In this document: piece after piece, positions 42,891 to 55,954 of the stretch | How the letters are laid out: the number at the start of each line of letters is the position of its first letter | Numbering within the stretch: position 1 is the first letter of the stretch | Source: Nitrospirota bacterium | GTDB lineage: Bacteria; Nitrospirota; Nitrospiria; Nitrospirales; Nitrospiraceae | Direction: 5' to 3' | Assembly: GCA_040757595.1 (NCBI GenBank) | Contig: JBFLWP010000001.1 | Location: 1 to 64,000 of the forward strand | Length of the DNA: 64,000 nt | Made by a program: the position numbers and the translations under genes | Notes under the pieces: model-generated | Database searches by the model: none | What the model was told of the DNA's origin: nothing | The model's input: only the letters and a program-made list of their open reading frames with translations

Positions 42891-44102
42891 TCACGTTGAC
42901 GGTTCACGAATCCCGTACTTCCTCATCTTGTAGGCCACCTGCCGCGGGGTGAGGCCCAGCCCCCGGGCCGCCCGCGCCTGCACCCAGCCGGCCTGCGCCA
43001 GGGCCTCCACGAGCCGGCGGCGCTCCAGGGCCTGCACGCTCTGGCCCAGCGACCCCCCGGACGGCTCGCTCCCCCCGGGCTCCCGGCCCCCTTGCGTCAC
43101 CTGCCACAGGTCCGCAAAGTAGCCCCGCAGGGAGGAGGGCAGCCGCTCCAGCGTCACCCACTCCTGGCCCGGCTCGGCCATCACCACCAGCCGCTCCACA
43201 CAGTTTTGCAGCTCCCGCACGTTGCCGGGCCAGTGATAGCGGGCCATCAGGGCCAGCAGCTCCGGCCCCAGCCGGACCCGCCGCCGATTCTCCCGGTTGA
43301 ACCGCGCCAGGAAGTGCGCGATGAGCAGGGGCACGTCCCCCGCCCGCTCCCGCAGCGGCGGCAGCGTGACCGGCACGACGTTGAGCCGGTAATAAAGGTC
43401 CTCCCGGAAGGTCCCGGCCCGCACCAGCGCCTCCAGATCCCGGTGCGTGGCCGAGATCACCCGTACGTCCACCTGGATGGGCCTCGTGCCCCCCACCCGC
43501 TCGAAGCACCGGTCCTGGAGCACGCGCAGGAGCTTGACCTGGGTCGCCGGCGGAATGTCGCCGATCTCGTCCAGGAACAGGGTCCCCCCGTCCGCCAACT
43601 CGAACCGCCCCTTGCGGCTCTCCACCGCTCCGGTAAAGGCCCCCCGTTCGTGCCCGAACAGCTCGCTCTCCAACAGCGTCTCGGTCAGCGCCGCACAATG
43701 GAGCCGCACGAACGGGCCCCGGGCCCGGGGACTCTCCAGATGGATCGCTTTCGCCACCAGTTCCTTGCCGGTGCCGCTCTCCCCGCGCAGCAGCACGGTG
43801 GCCGGACTGTGACTCACGCGCCGGATGGCCTCGTAGACTTGCCGCATCGCCTCGCTCTGCCCGACGAGGCTCGCATGGAGCCCGCCGCCCGCGCTCCCAC
43901 AGGCGCCGCCGCCCGCCGCCCCTGCCGGTTCCTGGCTCAGATCCCCCCGGGCCCGCAGGCACCGCAGGCGCGCGCGGACCAAGTCCAGCCCCTCCTCCAG
44001 CCGGGCCTGCACGGGCCCCGGCTTGGTCAAGGCGGCCGCGATCGCTTCCAGCACCGTCCACTCCTGCAGCACCTGCTCCTCCACCACATCCGCCACACGC
44101 AT
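42891..44102 (-). CDS. Sigma-54-dependent activator, NifA-like, without N-terminal sensor domain
   Basis: A 403-aa protein. Residues 1-80 hold no recognised sensor (only helical and Gly/Ala-rich sequence). The AAA+ domain follows: Walker A GESGTGKE (107-114), GAFTGA (154-159), Walker B GGTLFLDEIG (172-181) and the arginine region REDLYYRLNVVPVTLPPLRER. The C-terminal helix-turn-helix ARAARGLGLTPRQVAYKMRKYGI is of NifA type. The start at 44102 is preceded by a regulated leader (44148-44257). It probably binds the TGT-N10-ACA site at 39064. It is the first gene of nrtABC-cynS. Confidence 0.88.
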   Translation of the reverse strand: MRVADVVEEQVLQEWTVLEAIAAALTKPGPVQARLEEGLDLVRARLRCLRARGDLSQEPAGAAGGGACGSAGGGLHASLVGQSEAMRQVYEAIRRVSHSPATVLLRGESGTGKELVAKAIHLESPRARGPFVRLHCAALTETLLESELFGHERGAFTGAVESRKGRFELADGGTLFLDEIGDIPPATQVKLLRVLQDRCFERVGGTRPIQVDVRVISATHRDLEALVRAGTFREDLYYRLNVVPVTLPPLRERAGDVPLLIAHFLARFNRENRRRVRLGPELLALMARYHWPGNVRELQNCVERLVVMAEPGQEWVTLERLPSSLRGYFADLWQVTQGGREPGGSEPSGGSLGQSVQALERRRLVEALAQAGWVQARAARGLGLTPRQVAYKMRKYGIREPST

Positions 44103-44147
44103 GGGCGACCGCCGTGCCTCTCCGTGCTCTCCGTCAGCCCGCGAACC

Positions 44148-44218
44148 AAAAAAAGGCGCCAGGATTCCGGAGCAGGAGCCCGCCCGCAGGCGACTCCCAC
44201 CCGGTCCTGGCGCCGTTG
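44148..44218 (-). terminator. Intrinsic terminator that competes with hexaloop P2
   Basis: GGCGCCAGGA (44205-44214, minus strand) pairs with TCCTGGCGCC (44155-44164), followed by seven T (44148-44154). The long internal loop holds a secondary hairpin. The 5' arm includes half of the P2 hexaloop and its 3' stem, so the two folds exclude each other. Confidence 0.85.
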
Positions 44219-44257
44219 CCACGGGAGGGGACCCGACGCCGTTGTCGGGCCCCCTCC
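44206..44257 (-). ncRNA. ANTAR-type dual-hexaloop leader RNA
   Basis: P1 (44224-44257): a 14-bp stem with one G-U pair and loop AACGGC. P2 (44206-44224): stem TGGC/GCCA, extendable past a bulged G, and the same loop AACGGC. Both loops have A at position 1 and G at position 4, the pattern recognised by ANTAR antiterminators. The two hairpins are adjacent, and P2 overlaps the terminator arm. The leader lies between glnA and the activator gene. Confidence 0.82.
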
Positions 44258-44311
44258 GTCTTGGACCTGCCCCGTCTGGCCACCCCGTCGCGGCCGGCCG
44301 GACGCGGCTCC

Positions 44312-45721
<1,410 letters not shown>

Positions 45722-45749
45722 TCCACGCCTCCTTTCCTCATCCACCTAA

Positions 45750-50217
<4,468 letters not shown>

Positions 50218-50252
50218 CGTCCCCTCCTCCCCCCGGATGGTGTGGGCGCTCC

Positions 50253-52028
50253 TCAGACGTTCCGATAACCGTTCGTGATCGGCATCCGCCGATCTTTGCC
50301 GAAGGCCCGGTGGGTGATCTTGATTCCGATCGGCGCCTGTCGCCGCTTGTACTCGCTGCGATCCACCATGGCGATCACGCGCGTCACCGTGCCCCGGTCG
50401 AACCCCATCGCGACGATCTCTTCCGGCGACCGGTCCTCCTCCACGTACGCCTTCAGGATCGGATCGAGGATCGCATAGGGCGGCAGCGTATCCTCGTCCC
50501 GCTGGTTCGGCTTGAGCTCCGCCGACGGAGCCCGATCCAGAATCCGTTTGGGAATGACCGGCTGGGAGGCGGCCCGGTTCCGCAACCGCGCCAGATCGTA
50601 CACCATCGTCTTGGGCACGTCCTTGATCACGGCGAAGCCGCCGGCCATGTCTCCGTACAGCGTCGCATAGCCCACGCTCATCTCGCTCTTGTTCCCGGTC
50701 GTCAGGACCAAGTGTCCGAACTTGTTGGAGATGGCCATCAGGATGTTGCCCCTGATGCGCGCCTGGATGTTTTCTTCCGTCGCATCCGGCTTCCGCTGGG
50801 CAAACACCCCGGCCAACGTGCGGAGGTAGGACCGGAACGTGCCCGTGATCGGGATCGTGCACTGCTCGATCCCCAGGCGGCGAACCAGCTCCGCCACGTC
50901 CTCCCGGCTCTCGCGCGACGTGTAGGGCGAAGGCATGAAGGCCCCCAGAACATGGGCCGGCCCCAGGGCATCCACCGCGACCACGGCGGTCAGGGCCGAG
51001 TCCACCCCGCCGCTCAACCCGATGACGACCTGCTTGAATCCGTTCTTCCGGACATAGTCCCGCACGCCCAGCACGAGCGCCTCGTAGACCTCTTCCAACG
51101 GACTTATCGGGGCTTCACTGTGGGGCACGAGCCCGGGGCGCGGCCTGGCCGCGGGAGCGTCGGAGACGACGATCCGCTCGATGGACGCGGCGGCCCTTCC
51201 GGCCGGCCATTTTCTCCTTCCGTGCAGGCTGGTTCTGGCCACGGCCGACACGTTCAGGTCGGCCACCAGCAGGTCCTCTTCAAACGCCTTGCCGCGCAAG
51301 ACTACCTCGCCGGTCTGGTCTAGGATCAGGCTGTTCCCGTCGAAGACCAACTCGTCCTGCCCGCCCACCGTGTTGGTATAGGTCACGATCACGCCGTTCT
51401 CGCGCGCCCTGGTCGCCAGCATCTGCTCGCGGAACCGGCTCTTACCCACGTGGAAGGGCGAGGCGTTGATGTTCACGATCACCTCGGCCCCGGCCGCGGC
51501 CTGCATCCTGGTCGGCCCCTCCGGAAACCAGATGTCCTCGCAGATGTTCACGCCCAGCACGGTCCCGTTCAGAACGATGAGCGGTACCCTGCGGCCCTGG
51601 TGAAAATACCGGCTTTCGTCGAACACTCCGTAGTTGGGCAGGAACATCTTGCAATAGGTGGCGACCAGCCGCCGATCGGCGATGACGGCCGCCGCATTGT
51701 ACAGCTCGTGCCGGCCTGCCGGCACGACCATGGGATGGCCCGGCTTGGGCTCCGCCATGGCACCCTCGGCCACGTAACCGACGACGGCGGACGTGTCGCG
51801 GCACCTGGCCACCACTTCCTCCAGCGCCCGTCTCGTATCCTCCAGAAACCTGGGCTTGAGCAGGAGGTCCTCCGGCGGATAGCCGGTGATGGCCAGCTCG
51901 GGGAACGCGACGAGATCCGCCCTCGCCTTCCTGGCCTCCCGCAGCCAATCCGCAATCCGGCGGACGTTGCCGCTCAGGTCCCCCACGGTGGGGTTCATCT
52001 GGACCATGGCGATGCGGAACGTGCGCAC
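50253..52028 (-). CDS. nadE: Glutamine-dependent NAD+ synthetase
   Basis: A 591-aa fusion. Residues 1-270 are a nitrilase-type glutaminase with triad Glu (FPELAITGY), Lys (YCKMFLPNYGVF) and Cys (GVNICEDIWFP). Residues about 310-590 are the NAD synthetase with PP-loop GLSGGVDSALT. It uses glutamine nitrogen to amidate deamido-NAD. Its own promoter and an attenuator-like leader lie upstream (52072-52230). It opens the nadE-amt-glnBDA gene line. Confidence 0.95.
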   Translation of the reverse strand: MRTFRIAMVQMNPTVGDLSGNVRRIADWLREARKARADLVAFPELAITGYPPEDLLLKPRFLEDTRRALEEVVARCRDTSAVVGYVAEGAMAEPKPGHPMVVPAGRHELYNAAAVIADRRLVATYCKMFLPNYGVFDESRYFHQGRRVPLIVLNGTVLGVNICEDIWFPEGPTRMQAAAGAEVIVNINASPFHVGKSRFREQMLATRARENGVIVTYTNTVGGQDELVFDGNSLILDQTGEVVLRGKAFEEDLLVADLNVSAVARTSLHGRRKWPAGRAAASIERIVVSDAPAARPRPGLVPHSEAPISPLEEVYEALVLGVRDYVRKNGFKQVVIGLSGGVDSALTAVVAVDALGPAHVLGAFMPSPYTSRESREDVAELVRRLGIEQCTIPITGTFRSYLRTLAGVFAQRKPDATEENIQARIRGNILMAISNKFGHLVLTTGNKSEMSVGYATLYGDMAGGFAVIKDVPKTMVYDLARLRNRAASQPVIPKRILDRAPSAELKPNQRDEDTLPPYAILDPILKAYVEEDRSPEEIVAMGFDRGTVTRVIAMVDRSEYKRRQAPIGIKITHRAFGKDRRMPITNGYRNV

Positions 52029-52071
52029 GCGCCGTCACCCTCTTCAGCGCTCACAACCCCGGATCAAAGGC

Positions 52072-52120
52072 AAAAAAAAACGCCCTCGCCCCACCGACTC
52101 TCTTCGGGGGCTGAGGACGT
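52072..52120 (-). terminator. Intrinsic terminator in the nadE leader
   Basis: On the minus strand a long stem (CGTCCTC plus CCCCC arms against GGGG plus GAGGGCG, small internal loop) is capped by CCGA-AGAGAG-TCGG and followed by nine T (52072-52080). The tip is itself a hexaloop with A1 and G4. Another hairpin with AGAGCA in its loop lies at 52134-52150. Confidence 0.75.
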
Positions 52121-52202
52121 CGTCGTCCGTCATCCGGCCTGCTCTGCCGGGCTCACTTCCAATGGGGAAACGTCGTTGTCTCCCTACGCAATTGAACGAC
52201 CT

Positions 52203-52230
52203 TGTATCATCGGCCAGCCCGACCTGTCAA
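52203..52230 (-). promoter_or_regulatory. Sigma-70-like promoter of nadE
   Basis: On the minus strand TTGACA (52225-52230) and GATACA (52203-52208), spacer 16 bp. It overlaps the stop of the ANTAR gene and would give a leader of about 165 nt before nadE. Confidence 0.6.
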
Positions 52231-53492
52231 GCCCTTTTTCGGTCGACCTGCCGTTCGATGCCGATCGCCAGGATCACGGCTTCGGCGATCTCGCGCATGG
52301 ATTTCCTGGTGTCCATGCTCTGGCGCTGCATCAGGCGGAAGGCGTCTTCTTCCGAGATGCCCTTGGCTTGCATGAGGCAGCCCTTGGCCCGCTCCACCAG
52401 CTTCCTGACCTCGAGGGCCTCCTGCATCTCGAAGGACTTCTCCACGAGCTTGGCGTTCTCGATCGCGATGGCCGCCTGGTTGGCCACGGCCTGCAGGACC
52501 TTGATCTCCTCGGCGGTGAAGGTGTGGGGCACGGAAGTGTAACTGTTGATGACCCCGACCGCCCGGTCACGGATGAGCATCGGGACCGACACCAGCGAGC
52601 AGAGCCCCTCCTTGCGGGCGATCTCCGGGTACATGTAGTCCCGCTCCTTGGTGACGTCCGGCACGATGATGGGACGGCGCTCCTGCACGGCCCGGCCGCT
52701 GATGCTCTGCCCGACCTTCAGGTTCGGCTTGCGGCGGTATTGCTCGCTCAGGCTCTGCGTGGCCATGATGCGCAGCTCGTCGCTCTCCGGGTCCAGCAGC
52801 ATAATCGAGCAGATCTTGGAGTTCAGCATCTGCGCGGTCACCGTCACGATCAGTTGCAGGATGTCCTGCAGCAGCCGGTTCGAGGCCACGGTCTCCGAGA
52901 CCTGCGAGAGCGTGTCCACCTGCACGGCCTTGCGCTTCATCTCGGCGTAGAGCCTGGCGTTTTCGATGGCGCCGCCCACCTGGTTCGCGATCGTCGAGAG
53001 TAGGGCCAGCTCGTCGGGCCGATACCGGCGGGGGCGCTTGTGCTGCACGTTGATCACGCCCACGACCTCGTTCTTCGCCATGATCGGCACCGAGACGAAG
53101 GCCTGGTACCGGTCCTCGGGCAGGTTGTGGAAGAACTTGAACCGGGGATCGTCGTTGGCGTTGCTGGGGATCACGACCCGCGTGCGCTCGCGCGCCACCC
53201 AGCCGGTGATCCCCTCTCCCAGCCCGATCGTGATCCGCCCGATCAGCCGGGGATGGGGATTCTTGGACGCGCGCAGGATCAGCTCCTCCCGGCTCTCGGA
53301 GAGCAGGTAGAGCAGGCAGGCGTCGGCCTTGGTGACCTCCACCACCACCTCGACGATGTGCTTGAGCACCGCTTCCAGGTCGAGCGTCCCGCTGATGGAC
53401 TCGCTGATCCGGTGCAGCACGTCCACCTCGCGGGTCTTCTCCCGCAGGGCCTGCTCGAGCTGTTGGGGTGAGGGCGTCCGCTTGGAAATCAT
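52227..53492 (-). CDS. GAF-GAF-ANTAR protein, putative RNA-binding antiterminator
   Basis: A 421-aa protein. Two GAF sensor domains (residues about 35-190 and 205-350; VTKADACLLYLLSESREELILRAS, MLNSKICSIMLLDPESDELRI) are followed by an ANTAR domain (about 360-415; VRKLVERAKGCLMQAKGISEEDAFRLMQRQSMDTRKSMREIAEAV). ANTAR domains bind paired RNA hexaloops and stop terminator formation. A dual-hexaloop leader lies 8 kb downstream on the same strand. The start overlaps the aroB stop as ATGA. The ligand of the GAF domains is not known; a nitrogen signal is inferred. Confidence 0.9.
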   Translation of the reverse strand: MISKRTPSPQQLEQALREKTREVDVLHRISESISGTLDLEAVLKHIVEVVVEVTKADACLLYLLSESREELILRASKNPHPRLIGRITIGLGEGITGWVARERTRVVIPSNANDDPRFKFFHNLPEDRYQAFVSVPIMAKNEVVGVINVQHKRPRRYRPDELALLSTIANQVGGAIENARLYAEMKRKAVQVDTLSQVSETVASNRLLQDILQLIVTVTAQMLNSKICSIMLLDPESDELRIMATQSLSEQYRRKPNLKVGQSISGRAVQERRPIIVPDVTKERDYMYPEIARKEGLCSLVSVPMLIRDRAVGVINSYTSVPHTFTAEEIKVLQAVANQAAIAIENAKLVEKSFEMQEALEVRKLVERAKGCLMQAKGISEEDAFRLMQRQSMDTRKSMREIAEAVILAIGIERQVDRKRA

Positions 53493-54607
53493 AATGGCTT
53501 CCGCCTCCGGCTGCGATGCGTGCGCTGCCGGAACCAGTCCTTGACCGCAGTGCGTTCCAACGGCGCGATCCGGACCGCGCCGACCCGCTCGGGCAGGACG
53601 CAGTGGACGAGGCCCTGGGCGACCTTCTTGTCGTGCTGCATCGCGTCCCACAGCTCGGCAAAGGTCACGGGCGGCAGCGCGTCCGGCAGCCCGGCGGCCC
53701 GCACCAGCTCCCGCAGGCGGGCCACCACGGCCTCGTCGCACAGGCCCAGGTGCCGGGCCAGGTCCGCTTCCTGCACCATGCCGATCGCGACCGCTTCGCC
53801 GTGGATCAGGTTCCGATACCGCCCCAGGGACTCCAGCGCGTGGCCGATGGTATGGCCGTAATTGAGGACGCGCCGTCGGCCGGACTCCCGCTCGTCCTCC
53901 GCCACGACCGCCGCCTTGATCTGACAGGAGCGGGTGATCACGTGCGCCACCGGCTCCTCCTCCACCTTCAACAGGCCCTCCATGTGCCGCTCCAGGTAGG
54001 CGAAGAACGTCTCATCCTCGATGACCCCGTACTTGATCACCTCGGCCAGCCCGGCCACCCATTCGCGGGCCGGCAGGGTACGGAGCGTCGCCGGATCAAT
54101 GAGGACGAGCCGCGGCTGGTGGAAGGCCCCGATCAGGTTTTTCCCCAGCGGGTGGTTCACCCCGGTCTTCCCGCCGACGCTGGAGTCCACCTGGGACACC
54201 AGCGTGGTCGGGGCTTGAACGAAGGGAATGCCGCGGACGAAGATCGCGGCGGCGAACCCCGCCAGGTCTCCGACGACTCCCCCCCCCAAGGCCAGCAGGA
54301 CGGATTGGCGCTCGAATTTCCCCCTGACGAGTCCGTCCAGGACCGAGGACACCCAGCGGAGGGTCTTGGCCCGTTCGCCGGCCGGCACCACGACCGTGCG
54401 GGTCTCGTAGCCGGCCCTCTTCAGGGAGCGGACGACATCCGGGGCGTACAGCCGGGCGACGGTCCGGTCCGTCACGACCGCCACCTTCCCGGAGAGCCCG
54501 AGCGCCCGCAGCCGCGCGCCGGTCTCTTCCAACAAGCCGGCCTTGATCAGGATGTCGTAGCTGCGTTCGGCCAGGGAGACCGTCACGCAACGGGGTTTCG
54601 CAGTCAC
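53489..54607 (-). CDS. aroB: 3-dehydroquinate synthase AroB
   Basis: A 372-aa shikimate-pathway enzyme. Motifs are LALGGGVVGDLAGFAAAIFVRGIPFVQAPTTLVSQVDSSVGGKTGVNHPLGKN (NAD and substrate loop) and RRVLNYGHTIGHALES (zinc His). The GTG at 54607 is the most likely start, since the frame upstream is non-coding. The C-terminal tail is basic. It is coupled to the ANTAR gene by a 4-bp overlap, an unusual partner, and follows aroC after 159 bp. Confidence 0.95.
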   Translation of the reverse strand: MTAKPRCVTVSLAERSYDILIKAGLLEETGARLRALGLSGKVAVVTDRTVARLYAPDVVRSLKRAGYETRTVVVPAGERAKTLRWVSSVLDGLVRGKFERQSVLLALGGGVVGDLAGFAAAIFVRGIPFVQAPTTLVSQVDSSVGGKTGVNHPLGKNLIGAFHQPRLVLIDPATLRTLPAREWVAGLAEVIKYGVIEDETFFAYLERHMEGLLKVEEEPVAHVITRSCQIKAAVVAEDERESGRRRVLNYGHTIGHALESLGRYRNLIHGEAVAIGMVQEADLARHLGLCDEAVVARLRELVRAAGLPDALPPVTFAELWDAMQHDKKVAQGLVHCVLPERVGAVRIAPLERTAVKDWFRQRTHRSRRRKPL

Positions 54608-54766
54608 CTCAAGACCTCGCCCACCGATGCCGGAACTCAAGCCGCAGGAAGACTCCTGCCTTCCGGGAGAAGGTCCCCAGCCGGAGGCACGGAGTTCGCC
54701 GAGACTCCTATCGGCTTGCTGGGACGGAGTGGAACTGCGGGGATGGTACCACAAGCGGAGCGGAAG

Positions 54767-55942
54767 CTAAAAGGCTTTCACGTAGGCCTGGTAGGACTCG
54801 ACGTTCCGCTTCATCTCCTCGAGACTGTCGCCGCCGAACTTTTCGATCATGGCGTTGGCCATCTCGAACGCGATGACCGCCTCCCCGACGACCCCGGCTG
54901 CCGGCACCGTACAGATGTCCGACCGCTCGACCGTGGCGTCGAACGGCTCCTTGGTCTGGATGTCCACGCTCTTCTTGGGACTGTAGAGGGTGGAAATGGG
55001 CTTCATGGCCACCCGCAGGACGATGGGCTCGCCGTTGGTGATCCCGCCCTCGAGTCCGCCCGCGTTGTTGGTCTTGCGCACGAACCGCCGCTCACCGTGG
55101 TCGTAATAGATGTCGTCGTGCACCTCGGAGCCGAACCGGCGTGCCGCCTCGAAGCCCATGCCGATCTCCACGCCCTTCATCGCCTGGATGCTCATGGCCG
55201 CCATGGCCAACCTGGCGCTCAGGCGCCGGTCCCACTGGGCGTAGCTCCCTAGCCCGATCGGGGGGTTCGTGACCACGACCTCGAAGACGCCGCCCAGCGT
55301 GTCCCCCCGGTGCTTGGCCGTCCTGATCCGCTCGATCATCTGGGCCCCGGCCTCCGGGTCGGGACACCGGACGTCGGAGGATTCGGCCCGCTCGTAGGCG
55401 GCGAGGTAGTCCGCCGGGCTCGAGCCTTCCGGCCTCTTGGCCAGGATCCCGCCGATCTCGGTCGTGTAGCTGAGCACCGTCACACCGAACTGCGCCAGCA
55501 GGGCCTTGGCGACGCCGCCCACGGCCACGCGGATGGCCGTCTCGCGCGCGCTGGCCTTTTCGAGCACGTTTCGCACGTCCCGATGGCCGTACTTGATCGC
55601 CCCAACCAGGTCGGCGTGCCCGGGGCGAGGCCGGGTCACGACCTTTTCCTGGGGCACCGGCCCCGGCTCCGCCGCCATCACCTCTTTCCAATTCTCCCAG
55701 TCCTTGTTGGCGACGATCAGCCCGACCGGATTCCCCAGCGTCAACCCCTTGCGGACCCCGCAGGCGAACTCGACGCGGTCCTCCTCGACCCTCATGCGAC
55801 CGCCCCGCCCGTAGCCCTTTTGACGGCGGGCTAGGTCCCGATTGACGTCCTCCGCCGTCAGGGGCAGGCCGGCCGGCACGCCTTCCAGCACGGCGAGCAG
55901 ATACTTCCCGTGCGATTCACCCGCATTGAGGTACCGCAGCAT
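54767..55942 (-). CDS. aroC: Chorismate synthase AroC
   Basis: A 391-aa FMN-dependent enzyme making chorismate. It has the three family signatures: GESHGKYLLAVLEGVPAGLPL, the middle RPRPGHADLVGAIKYGHRDVRNVLEKASARETA and RKTNNAGGLEGGITNGEPIVLR. Length is normal. The start is 12 bp from the pilQ stop, so it may be read from the pil operon. Confidence 0.97.
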   Translation of the reverse strand: MLRYLNAGESHGKYLLAVLEGVPAGLPLTAEDVNRDLARRQKGYGRGGRMRVEEDRVEFACGVRKGLTLGNPVGLIVANKDWENWKEVMAAEPGPVPQEKVVTRPRPGHADLVGAIKYGHRDVRNVLEKASARETAIRVAVGGVAKALLAQFGVTVLSYTTEIGGILAKRPEGSSPADYLAAYERAESSDVRCPDPEAGAQMIERIRTAKHRGDTLGGVFEVVVTNPPIGLGSYAQWDRRLSARLAMAAMSIQAMKGVEIGMGFEAARRFGSEVHDDIYYDHGERRFVRKTNNAGGLEGGITNGEPIVLRVAMKPISTLYSPKKSVDIQTKEPFDATVERSDICTVPAAGVVGEAVIAFEMANAMIEKFGGDSLEEMKRNVESYQAYVKAF

Positions 55943-55954
55943 AGAAACTTCGCC

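Noticed and set aside
50218-50862. Upstream extension of the amt3 frame to 662 codons
   Set aside because: It lies inside nadE in another frame. The signal peptide and ribosome binding site place the start at 50217.
52029-52226. Glutamine riboswitch, or a Phe-rich leader peptide, before nadE
   Set aside because: CGTTCA and GGAAGT occur but not in the order or context of the glutamine aptamer. The Phe codons are only the T-tract of the terminator.
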